The notes below the pieces were generated by a model. It was not told the DNA's origin. It made no database searches and worked only from the letters and a program-made list of their open reading frames with translations. A DNA stretch of 53,600 bases from positions 1 through 53,600 of the forward strand of contig NZ_JADEWO010000045.1 of assembly GCF_015207605.1 (NCBI RefSeq), in the 5' to 3' direction. The translations under genes were made by a program, and so were the position numbers. The stretch is from Oculatella sp. LEGE 06141. GTDB taxonomy: Bacteria; Cyanobacteriota; Cyanobacteriia; Elainellales; Elainellaceae. Of this stretch, positions 35,990 to 44,205 are shown piece by piece. The number at the start of each line of letters is the position of its first letter. Positions within the stretch are counted from its first letter, which is position 1.

Positions 35990-38188
35990 TTGAAACGCAG
36001 CGGGTGGCATTCAGCCCCTTCAAACTATCCTCTTAAAGCAATTGTTGGAATTGCCATCGGTTGCGTGCTGTTGCTATGCGTGTTGTTTCCACAATCTGCC
36101 GAGGCGGCGATCGCCCAACCAGAACGAACGCCCCTCACCCTCGAACAACTCCAGGAGCGGCTGAGATCCCCAGCACAGAGTGAAGGGGTGCGAACGGTTG
36201 ACCTTCAGCGAGTGGTAATTGATTTACGCCCTGAAAATGCTGAATTTCGTGACCAGTTTTACCGCCTGATTCAGACGCAATTACAGCGATCCTCTGCACC
36301 GTTGGGGTTAGATTTTAGCTATTCTCTGATTTATGGCGATTTGAACGCAAGCGAATTTGGGTTGCGAGAACCGTTATATGGGCAAACCATTTCTCCTATC
36401 TTCAACGAAGCTGAGCAAGAGCAGTTGCGCCGCGATCGCCGCCGTTTGTCGCAGTTTAGCCAACTGTCGCGATCGCTGCTTATTCAATCGCAACCCGCCA
36501 CGCTGCAAATTACAGTCTTGCGAGGGCCGCTGAAACTCACCCAAACCCGAATTGAAGGGGTGGTTGACTTTGCCAATACGTTTTTCTTAGGACGAATTGA
36601 AGCCCAGGGCGCTGATTTTGTTCAGGATATAGATTGCTCGGAAGCCCGGTTTGGCCAGCTTGCCAGTTTTGTTGGGGCAAACTTTCGGCGGCAAGCCCGG
36701 TTTCGTAGCGTTATTTTCTTTGACCGTGCCCGGTTTAATCAGGTTCGGTTTGTGGGCGTTGCTAACTTCCAGAGCAGCGAGTTTCAATCAGCGGCTAACT
36801 TCAGCCAGGTTACGTTTCAAGACGATGCCATCTTCAACGGTACGCGTTGGCAAGATGATGCCTACTTTTCTCAGGGAACCCGATGGTACGGTCAAGCCTT
36901 GTTGAACAAAGCAAAATTTGCCCAATCGCTATTTCTAACCGAAGCCACCTTTGAAGAACTGGCTACGTTTCGAGAAGCGCAGTTTAACCAACCAGTGAAC
37001 CTGCGGGGCGCTAATATTCTCAAACAGGTTGACTTTGGCGATGCCAGCTTTTCGCAGGGTGCGTATCTAAACGTGTCGGGTTTGCAGTTTAATTCGGAAG
37101 CCGCCAAGATTTTGGGCGATCCGGGGCAAATTGGTCAGGCGTTATCGGTGCCCACCCTGCAAGGGAACGAGACGCTGCTGCGAAATTTGGTGCGAAACTT
37201 CCGATTGTTGGAACAGGTGCCCGATGCTAACCAGGTTGAATATACAACCGAGCGGCTACGATTGCGGGAGTTAAAACAGCAAATTTCTGGCATAAACCTC
37301 AATACGGCATCCTTCACGCAGTTAAAAGCGCTGGGGTTTAAACCAGAACAAATTGCATCGATCGCCAAAAGCCGCGTAGAGCAACCATTTCGGAGTGTAT
37401 CGGATATTGTCAAACTGGAGGGAATCGATTTAGCCACGTATGTAAAGGTGCGCGATCGGGTGATTGTGAGCCAGCCCCAATCGCCCACCAGTTGGTTGCT
37501 CAATGCCTTTCATTGGATTGGCTTAAGTTTGCTGCTATCGCTCAGCCGTTACGGAACCAGCTTTTGGCTCGTGTTTGGTGTGGGAATGGTGGTGATTGCC
37601 TATTTTGCCGTCCTGTTTTGGTTTGTCGATCGCTGTCGTCACTTGCAATCCAAATCCGTTTTGCCTGCGCTTTACGAAATTGTTTCTGTGTTGAGTACAG
37701 CGAGTCTACTGGCACTAAGCGGCTTCTCTGCCATTTTTCGGGTTGCCGATCGCCCCTGGCTAACGCTGCTGGGTCTGGGCGTGTTTATCGTCCCCATTCC
37801 GGCGTTGCTGCTAATACTGATTTATCGGCGCGGCTACTATCACACCTTAATGGATATCAGCTATTTTGTTGAAGATGGCAGCCAGCGGCAGTTGCGGTTT
37901 TTAATTGGCCGTTTGCCAAACATGCCCCGCTATGTCTTTTTCCGCGATCGCTATGCCCATCTTTTGGGCGATCGCCGCTGGAACTGGCTCAATTACTTTG
38001 ACTTCAGCCTCAACAATTTACTCAAGTTTGGCTTCAACGACATTCGGTTACGCGACGAACAAATGCCGGGATTGATCACGGCTCTAGCCTGGTACCAATG
38101 GAGTGTCGGCATTCTCTATTTCATCCTGTTACTGTGGACGCTCTCTCGCACCATTCCAGGACTGAATCTCTTAATTTACTTTAAATGA
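35990..38188 (+). CDS. Pentapeptide-repeat, HhH and multi-helix membrane protein
   Basis: 732 residues. TTG is the start: an in-frame stop lies 6 nt upstream and no ATG follows before the signal segment (AIVGIAIGCVLLLCVLFPQS). The exported part carries a pentapeptide-repeat-like beta-helix at about 190-385, with recurrent aromatic F/A units (e.g. ARFRSVIFFDRARFNQVRF). A helix-hairpin-helix of ComEA type follows (about 436-485: INLNTASFTQLKALGFKPEQ). Then come four or five membrane helices (about 505-710). Pentapeptide helices are protein-interaction modules and HhH motifs usually bind DNA. This combination on one exported membrane protein is unusual. No close named family is recognised. Confidence 0.85.
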   Translation: MKRSGWHSAPSNYPLKAIVGIAIGCVLLLCVLFPQSAEAAIAQPERTPLTLEQLQERLRSPAQSEGVRTVDLQRVVIDLRPENAEFRDQFYRLIQTQLQRSSAPLGLDFSYSLIYGDLNASEFGLREPLYGQTISPIFNEAEQEQLRRDRRRLSQFSQLSRSLLIQSQPATLQITVLRGPLKLTQTRIEGVVDFANTFFLGRIEAQGADFVQDIDCSEARFGQLASFVGANFRRQARFRSVIFFDRARFNQVRFVGVANFQSSEFQSAANFSQVTFQDDAIFNGTRWQDDAYFSQGTRWYGQALLNKAKFAQSLFLTEATFEELATFREAQFNQPVNLRGANILKQVDFGDASFSQGAYLNVSGLQFNSEAAKILGDPGQIGQALSVPTLQGNETLLRNLVRNFRLLEQVPDANQVEYTTERLRLRELKQQISGINLNTASFTQLKALGFKPEQIASIAKSRVEQPFRSVSDIVKLEGIDLATYVKVRDRVIVSQPQSPTSWLLNAFHWIGLSLLLSLSRYGTSFWLVFGVGMVVIAYFAVLFWFVDRCRHLQSKSVLPALYEIVSVLSTASLLALSGFSAIFRVADRPWLTLLGLGVFIVPIPALLLILIYRRGYYHTLMDISYFVEDGSQRQLRFLIGRLPNMPRYVFFRDRYAHLLGDRRWNWLNYFDFSLNNLLKFGFNDIRLRDEQMPGLITALAWYQWSVGILYFILLLWTLSRTIPGLNLLIYFK

Positions 38189-38251
38189 CCCTAATCCACT
38201 GCGTTTGTTGCGACGGGAAAGGGGCAACTACCCGGATGCAGCCTGCGCTTA

Positions 38252-38851
38252 CTATTGGCGTTTCATTGCGTCCAGCAGCACCGACAACGCCTTGTCTTCC
38301 GAAGGGTTAACCTGCCGATCGAGTAATGCAATGCTGACAGCTTTAGGTAGGGCAATGGCGGCTACATCCGAGTCGAGGTTTTCCATCAGGTGGTCGAGCG
38401 ATTGGGGCACCTTAAGCGCTGATTTGATGCCTAACAGGGTCGTTTCCTCAAACCCGATCGCTTGCAGTTGCGGATAAAGCAGTTCCCAATCCGCAGAAGC
38501 GTTAGGGTCGCCCACCTGAACCACATAGGCCAACAACCGCTGAAGTTTGCTTTGCTGCTGCTGGGTCATGTGTGCCACGGATGGGAGTGTCCCTTCCCCG
38601 TTCGTCTGGCTACGGCTAAGGTTTTGCAAAATCCGCTCCCAATCGTGAGCGTCGCAGCTCTCGGGTTTGCCTACTGTAATCGAAACCTGAATTTTGTCGG
38701 ATGCTGCATCGAGCTGAGTTACTTGAGCGTGAACCCCCAAAAAACCGAGCCACTGGGCGATCGTGGATACCAGGGTGGAGCGGGTAGCCTGACTGTTAGC
38801 CAGTAGACGGATCTGGGTGCGAACCATTGGGCGCACAATTTGTGAAAGCAT
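38252..38851 (-). CDS. Hypothetical protein, possible TerB-like C-terminus
   Basis: 199 residues. The N-terminal half is mixed alpha/beta (LSQIVRPMVRTQIRLL, then VTQLDAASDKIQVSITVGKP). The C-terminal ~90 residues form amphipathic helices, ending VSIALLDRQVNPSEDKALSV, which faintly resembles TerB-like helical domains, without the clear metal-binding acids. The function is unknown. It converges on the pentapeptide/HhH protein gene with a 63 nt gap and is followed upstream by a 300 nt gap. Confidence 0.65.
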   Translation of the reverse strand: MLSQIVRPMVRTQIRLLANSQATRSTLVSTIAQWLGFLGVHAQVTQLDAASDKIQVSITVGKPESCDAHDWERILQNLSRSQTNGEGTLPSVAHMTQQQQSKLQRLLAYVVQVGDPNASADWELLYPQLQAIGFEETTLLGIKSALKVPQSLDHLMENLDSDVAAIALPKAVSIALLDRQVNPSEDKALSVLLDAMKRQ

Positions 38852-39151
38852 GGCGATCGCTAAATGTGAGTGTTGAATACAACTAATCTACTTCCACCAT
38901 AGAATAACCAATCTCTGAGGATTGACAGCTCTACTACCGGAAAGATTTTGGCAACATCCTGAACGCTGATTCTCCGATGCGCCAGTGTGGGCTACGCTCA
39001 GCCTGCGGAATTTTGGGAGGATAGATGGGGGTTCAAAATCCACACTCTGCAGCTCGGTGAGGCAACCCGCCATACTCACCTTACGCTGGCAATTCCGAAC
39101 GTTCGAAGTCTCACAACGTTGAGGAATCAGGGGATGAAAGCAGCACCGTTG
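38852..39151. other. Intergenic gap upstream of hypothetical gene
   Basis: 300 nt between two minus-strand genes. I see no gene, terminator hairpin or repeat in it; it should include the promoter of the 38252-38851 gene. Confidence 0.5.
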
Positions 39152-39931
39152 CTACGGTTCAAGCATCCTCTTAGTCGCTTTGCCAATGTAGTTAATGGAT
39201 GTGTCGTCGTTAATTGCCACATTGGGTAGCCCGGTCTTTTTATAGTTCAAGTAACTAGCCAGGTTCAACCGAAACGCATCCCCAAACAGATCAAATCCTT
39301 TAATATCTACCTGACCAAATCCAGTTTTGTGCAGCAGTTCATGCAGTTCATCGAGTGTAATGAACTTATTCCAATCGTGAACGCCTTTCTGGATTTCACC
39401 TAAGATATTTTCCATCAACCAGATCATGACCAATTTCGACTTGAAGTTGCGGTTGATAGTATCAAAAAAAAATAAGCCATTCGGTTTCAAAATTCGAGAA
39501 ATTTCTGATAGCACGCAGTAGACGTTCTCGACATGTTCTAAGACATCCACACAGACCACAACATCAAACGTATGATCGGCATAGGGCATTTCTTCTGCCA
39601 TGGCACAGCAGTAATTGATGGCAAAGCCGTTTGTAGCAGCGTGTTTCTGCGCAGCATCAATGCATTTTTGCGACTGATCCATTCCGGATACAACGGCTTG
39701 GCGTGCCGCCATAAATTCGCAGGAGAAACCGCCACCGCAGCCAACGTCTAACACATTCAGGTTTTGCCAATCTGAAACGTAGCGATCGAAAAATTCAAAA
39801 CGCGGCTTGTTTAAATGGTGAAGTGCGTAAATTTTAGAATCCTGGTTCCACCATTGCTCTGCACTTAGATCGTAAAATTCTAAGTCGTTTTTCTTCATGC
39901 AGTTAAGAGCCGATCGTTGGTCGATCGCCAT
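39152..39931 (-). CDS. UbiG-like SAM-dependent methyltransferase
   Basis: 259 residues; an ATG at 39898 would remove 11 residues. Class I fold: motif I VLDVGCGGGFSCEFMAA near 61-77, motif II MAEEMPYADHTFDVVVCVDV near 110-130, and LEHVENVYCVLSEISRIL after it. Near the end NYIGKATK resembles the closing motif of UbiG/3-demethylubiquinol methyltransferases. Cyanobacteria do not make ubiquinone, so the real acceptor is probably another hydroxylated ring or polyketide; that is inferred. It is on the same strand as copA and its companion and begins 107 nt after that companion ends. Confidence 0.8.
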   Translation of the reverse strand: MAIDQRSALNCMKKNDLEFYDLSAEQWWNQDSKIYALHHLNKPRFEFFDRYVSDWQNLNVLDVGCGGGFSCEFMAARQAVVSGMDQSQKCIDAAQKHAATNGFAINYCCAMAEEMPYADHTFDVVVCVDVLEHVENVYCVLSEISRILKPNGLFFFDTINRNFKSKLVMIWLMENILGEIQKGVHDWNKFITLDELHELLHKTGFGQVDIKGFDLFGDAFRLNLASYLNYKKTGLPNVAINDDTSINYIGKATKRMLEP

Positions 39932-40038
39932 TATCTCTGATTTTTTAGTGATGAAGTCTTTAATTGACCTAAAGATTCAATGCTGCAACGGTGTGGCAAG
40001 TACATATACAAACGATTGCCACTGAAATAGAAATGAGG

Positions 40039-40278
40039 CTATTGGCTTTTAGGTTTGCTGAACAAAAACCACCACAATTCTGCTCCAATGAGGGCTACCC
40101 CGCCGAGCGTTACGCCAGCTTTAATTGCCAGGGGTTGTTCAATGGAGCGAAAGACTTCAGTTGGAGCTGTGGAACCAGACGATTCGTCCATGTGCTGCGG
40201 CATTTGCGCGATCGCCCCCCTGCCAGTGCCAACTATCAGTCCCACCCCGGCCAGGGTTGCCAAAAGTGTTGATTTCAT
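40039..40278 (-). CDS. Small exported membrane protein next to copper ATPase (looks like N-terminal half of a cupredoxin protein)
   Basis: 79 residues from the ATG at 40278, preferred over an earlier one at 40308 because GAGGAAAACAGG lies just before it and a signal peptide begins there (MKSTLLATLAGVGLIVG, then GAIAQ). The mature part (MPQHMDESSGSTAPT) has histidine and methionine, and the end is a membrane helix (LAIKAGVTLGGVALIGAELW) and WFLFSKPKSQ. As I recall, cyanobacterial cupredoxin proteins often carry this exact N-terminal anchor followed by a copper-binding cupredoxin domain. Here a stop codon ends the protein right after SKPKSQ and no cupredoxin sequence follows in any frame. It comes 38 nt after copA. 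Confidence 0.65.
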   Translation of the reverse strand: MKSTLLATLAGVGLIVGTGRGAIAQMPQHMDESSGSTAPTEVFRSIEQPLAIKAGVTLGGVALIGAELWWFLFSKPKSQ

Positions 40279-40316
40279 CCTGTTTTCCTCTACTGCAAAG
40301 AACTGCAAAGACAGGT

Positions 40317-42578
40317 TTAGTGAATCGACTTGGGTTGAAAACGGCGTAACCGCAGCGCATTCGTCACCACCGAAATAGAGCTGAAGGCCATTGCCGCCCC
40401 AGCCACAATAGGATTTAGCAGCCAGCCAAAGACGGGAAACAGAATCCCAGCGGCGATCGGAATTCCAGCCACGTTGTAGATAAAGGCAAAGAACAGGTTT
40501 TGGCGAATGTTGCGGATCGTTGCATGGGAAAGCTGAATCGCCGTCACAATACCGCGCAGATCGCCAGAAATCAGGGTGATGTCACTGGCCGCGATCGCCA
40601 CATCAGTGCCCGTACCAATCGCCATTCCCACATCAGCCTGAGCCAGGGCAGGCGCATCGTTGATGCCATCCCCCACCATTGCCACCCCTTTGCCTTCGGC
40701 TTGCAACTTTTGCACAATGCTGGCCTTTTGGTCGGGGCGCACTTGGGCAAAAACCCGCTCAATTCCAACCTCATGGGCGATCGTCTTGGCGGTGCGCTCG
40801 TTGTCTCCGGTCAGCATCACCACATCCAACCCAAGCCGTTTCAGGTAGCGTACTGCCGCCGCAGAAGAAGGCTTCAGCGCATCCGAAATGCCCATCACAC
40901 CCTCAACCGCTCCGTCCACTGCAATCCAGATCACGGTTTTTCCTAAATATTCCAGTTTTTCCTGATGGGTAGCCAGCGATCGCGTTTCAATTCCCAGTTC
41001 AGAGAGCCAGCGCTGGGTGCCAATTTGAACCAGACGACGGGACACGGTGCCCTGAACACCACTTCCGGCGATCGCTTCAAATACCTCAACCTCCACGGGC
41101 TGCACCTCTTGCGATTCTGCATAGCGAACCACCGCTTCGGCCAGGGGATGTTCAGACCGTCGCTCAACCGAGGCCGCCAACTGAATGAGTGTCTGTTCGT
41201 TGTGGTTGGCCGTGCCGTTAACGCTGACAAAATCCGTGACGGTAGGTTGTCCCTGCGTCAGCGTTCCTGTTTTGTCTAACACAATGGTTTTGATCGTATG
41301 AAGCAGTTCTAAGCTTTCGGCTCCTTTAATTAAGATGCCGTTTTCCGCTCCTTTGCCCGTGCCTACCATGACCGATGTGGGAGTGGCCAGCCCCAAGGCA
41401 CAGGGGCAGGCGATGATCAACACGCCGATGGTGGTGATCAAGGCCAGAGTCAGGTTGCCCGTCGCGTTAAACCAGATGATAAAGGTGAGAACGGCGATCG
41501 CCATCACTGCCGGAACAAACCAGCGAGTGACCTGGTCGGCCAATCGTTGAATCGGCGCTTTAGATCCTTGAGCCTGCTGCACCAGTTGCACAATTTGAGC
41601 CAGAACAGTGTCTTTGCCCACGCGCATCGCCCGGAAGGTAAAGCTGCCCGTTTTGTTGAACGTGGCTCCAATTACCTCATCGCCGGAATGCTTGCTTACG
41701 GGCAAACTTTCACCCGTCACCATCGACTCGTCGATCGTTGATGTGCCGTCAACCACCTCGCCATCTACCGGAATCTTTTCACCCGGACGAACCAGAACAA
41801 TATCGCCAATCTGCACTGCTTCAATCGGCACGTCTACTTCTCGTCCATCGCGCACCAGCCGAGCGGTGCGAGCCTGTAAGCCAATTAGCTTGCGAATCGC
41901 TTCCGAGGTCTGCCTCCGGGCACGTTGTTCTAACCACCGCCCCAGCAAGATGAGCGTAATCACCACTGCGGCTGTTTCGTAATATACCTCAGGGGCTAAT
42001 CCTTGATTCAGGAAAAAGGCGGGAAACAACGTCACCACCACCGAATAGAAATAAGCGGCGCTCGTTCCCAGGGCAATCAACGTGTCCATCGTTGCCGTGT
42101 GGCGCTTGAAGGCTTTCCAGGTGTTGATATAGAACGAGTATCCGCACCAAAATTGCACCGGTGTCGTCAGCAGCCATTGCAACCACGGATGATGCAGCCA
42201 CATGGGAATGAACGGCAGATTCAACCCGGTCATCATCGGTAAGGAACCGAACACCAGAATGCCGCTGACAATGCCGCCCACCACCACTTTGCGAAGCAAG
42301 ATCCGCGAGGCTTTTTGGCGCATCGCCTGTTCAGCCTCATCCTCACCCGAATCCGTGAGCGGATCGGGTAATGAATACGCCGAGTAGCCTGCCTCCTCTA
42401 CTGCGTGCTGAATCGTTTCCAGGCTTGTGGTTCGGGGCGCATACTCGACAGCCGCTTGTTCCGCCCCGAAATTGACATGACAGTCACTCACTCCAGGAAC
42501 AGCACGAATCGCTGCTTCAATATTGCTAGCACAGGCAGCACAGCTCATGCCTCGTAGTTTAAGAGTGACAGTTTCCAT
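40317..42578 (-). CDS. copA: Copper-translocating P-type (P1B) ATPase
   Basis: 753 residues from the ATG at 42578; a TTG at 42719 would add 47 unrelated residues. One N-terminal heavy-metal-associated domain has GMSCAACAS (C13, C16). The membrane metal site CPC is at 391-393 ([15 protein letters not shown]), the phosphorylated aspartate at D435 in DKTGTLTQG, the actuator TGES, and the hinge [19 protein letters not shown] plus the GMxCAAC metal-binding domain points to Cu(I) transport, like CtaA/PacS or CopA; which membrane and direction is not fixed. It is followed by a small membrane protein and a methyltransferase on the same strand. Confidence 0.95.
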   Translation of the reverse strand: METVTLKLRGMSCAACASNIEAAIRAVPGVSDCHVNFGAEQAAVEYAPRTTSLETIQHAVEEAGYSAYSLPDPLTDSGEDEAEQAMRQKASRILLRKVVVGGIVSGILVFGSLPMMTGLNLPFIPMWLHHPWLQWLLTTPVQFWCGYSFYINTWKAFKRHTATMDTLIALGTSAAYFYSVVVTLFPAFFLNQGLAPEVYYETAAVVITLILLGRWLEQRARRQTSEAIRKLIGLQARTARLVRDGREVDVPIEAVQIGDIVLVRPGEKIPVDGEVVDGTSTIDESMVTGESLPVSKHSGDEVIGATFNKTGSFTFRAMRVGKDTVLAQIVQLVQQAQGSKAPIQRLADQVTRWFVPAVMAIAVLTFIIWFNATGNLTLALITTIGVLIIACPCALGLATPTSVMVGTGKGAENGILIKGAESLELLHTIKTIVLDKTGTLTQGQPTVTDFVSVNGTANHNEQTLIQLAASVERRSEHPLAEAVVRYAESQEVQPVEVEVFEAIAGSGVQGTVSRRLVQIGTQRWLSELGIETRSLATHQEKLEYLGKTVIWIAVDGAVEGVMGISDALKPSSAAAVRYLKRLGLDVVMLTGDNERTAKTIAHEVGIERVFAQVRPDQKASIVQKLQAEGKGVAMVGDGINDAPALAQADVGMAIGTGTDVAIAASDITLISGDLRGIVTAIQLSHATIRNIRQNLFFAFIYNVAGIPIAAGILFPVFGWLLNPIVAGAAMAFSSISVVTNALRLRRFQPKSIH

Positions 42579-42841
42579 AGGTCTACCCGCCGAAGTGGTG
42601 AAGCGATCGCCAGGATGATCGCCCCTTCCTTGATTACTGTTTCTATCTTGAAGCCTACAGTCAACTGGAGAGTCAAGGGGGGATAACGCCTGGATCGGCA
42701 ATCGGCTAATTCTCTGCAACAGGGTTAAACCGATCGCACTCCAAAATGAGGGTTGGTGTGCGTTAGCATGAAAAATCGCCCATCGAAATAGAAGAACTTC
42801 TGCGTTGATGCGAGTGTCGATGTCCTATTTGGAGGTAACCC

Positions 42842-43675
42842 ATGAGACACCTTAATCTACCATCCGGCCAATCCATTCCAGTGTTGGGAATGGGCACCTG
42901 GAGAATGGGGGAAGTGGCCAGTCAGCGATCGCATGAGGTCGCCGCGCTGCGTCATGGGCTGGATCTGGGTGTGACGTTGATTGACACCGCCGAGATGTAT
43001 GGCGAAGGCGGAGCCGAAACCGTCATTGCCGAAGCGATCGCTCAGCGTCGTGCCTCGGTGTTTTTGGTTAGCAAGGTATACCCTTATAATGCCAGTCGGC
43101 AGGGGGCGATCGCCGCTTGTGAACGCAGCTTGAAGCGGCTTAAAACAGACTATCTTGATCTCTACTTGCTGCATTGGCCGGGTTCGGTGCCGCTATCGGA
43201 AACGCTGGAGGCGTTTCAAGCGCTTCAGCAAGCGGGCAAAATCCGGGATTATGGGGTCAGCAATTTTGATGTGGAGGACATGGAACAGGCCAGTGCCTTG
43301 CCAGGAGGAGAGGCGATCGCAACCAATCAAGTGCTTTATAACTTGACGCGGCGAGGAGTTGAATGGGAACTGCTGCCGTGGTGCCGACAACGTCACATTC
43401 CAATCATGGCCTACTCGCCTGTAGAACAGGGGCGCTTGCTCACAAATCGCCTATTGCAAACCCTGGCGCAACAGCGGGGAGTGACTCCAGCACAGGTGGC
43501 GATCGCGTGGCTACTCCAGCAACAGAATGTCATTGTCATTCCCAAATCTAGCACTATCGCTCATGTTGAGCAGAACCGGGCCGCTCTTGATCTCCAGCTC
43601 ACTCCAGATGAGATGAAGTCTTTAGACGATGCGTTTCCACCCCCTTCTCGTCGAGTTGCCCTTGAAATGCTGTAG
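42842..43675 (+). CDS. Aldo/keto reductase
   Basis: 277 residues with the TIM-barrel family tetrad D48, Y53, K78 and H111 in IDTAEMYGEG, VSKVYP and LLHWPGS. NADPH contacts are expected at IPKSSTIAHVEQN near residues 232-244. A strong TTGGAGGTAA ribosome-binding site precedes the ATG by 4 nt. Substrate is unknown: family members reduce aldehydes, ketones and sugars. It stands alone between copA (divergent) and the PAS protein gene, with no terminator seen directly after. Confidence 0.92.
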   Translation: MRHLNLPSGQSIPVLGMGTWRMGEVASQRSHEVAALRHGLDLGVTLIDTAEMYGEGGAETVIAEAIAQRRASVFLVSKVYPYNASRQGAIAACERSLKRLKTDYLDLYLLHWPGSVPLSETLEAFQALQQAGKIRDYGVSNFDVEDMEQASALPGGEAIATNQVLYNLTRRGVEWELLPWCRQRHIPIMAYSPVEQGRLLTNRLLQTLAQQRGVTPAQVAIAWLLQQQNVIVIPKSSTIAHVEQNRAALDLQLTPDEMKSLDDAFPPPSRRVALEML

Positions 43676-43901
43676 GCAATCCTTAAAGATGTCCAACATG
43701 GTGCGATCGAGGCTAAGGCGAGGTGTTTTACACGGTGTAATTCCTGTTGTATCTCAGCAGATAGCGGTGCAAGCAACCCAGGTAGCCATCCAGTCAGCCC
43801 TGTATCGTTAGCCATTGCGCCGATGCTGCTAGGCAAACAATAGCCGTATACTAAACTATCCCTTAAAGGTTGTTTTATAAGGTATCAAATGTACTGTTCG
43901 C

Positions 43902-43989
43902 TCCTTAAATCCCCCAATTCGAAAGGACTTTGAAACAGAATGGGTTCGGAAGTCCCCCCACTGCGGGATTAGGGTGCGGTTCGAGTTGG
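43902..43989 (-). repeat. Dispersed ~90 bp repeat, copy B
   Basis: Read on the minus strand it starts CCAACTCGAA like copy A at 30517 and shares the core ATTCTGTTTCAAAGTC and GGGGGATTTA. The two copies differ by substitutions and a few indels and lie about 13 kb apart in opposite orientation. No ORF is contained. Confidence 0.75.
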
Positions 43990-44076
43990 GTTGAGTACTT
44001 TAATCCTCTGAAGCAGATGCACCCGAACCAATCCTACAAACAGATTGATTGAACGTATTGACACACGGTTCACTTG

Positions 44077-44095
44077 CTCATTCCTTTAGAATGAG
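44077..44095. promoter_or_regulatory. Stem-loop upstream of the multi-PAS gene
   Basis: CTCATTC (44077-44083) and GAATGAG (44089-44095) are perfect inverted repeats around CTTTA, about 110 nt before the start of the PAS gene. It may be an operator or a terminator of the upstream gene; neither can be shown. Confidence 0.3.
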
Positions 44096-44205
44096 TGAAA
44101 TTAGTCGCGTAAACCGGGTATAACCAGAACGACTCCAAACCCCCTGTGATCCATGCGTTCGCAACCCAAAACCAAATTAACGTTTAGTTTAGCCAGAGCA
44201 GGATC

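Larger units (their letters stand above)
43676..44205. other. Intergenic region before the multi-PAS gene
   Basis: 530 nt without a supportable gene. It holds copy B of the dispersed repeat (43902-43989) and a stem-loop at 44077-44095. Confidence 0.5.
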
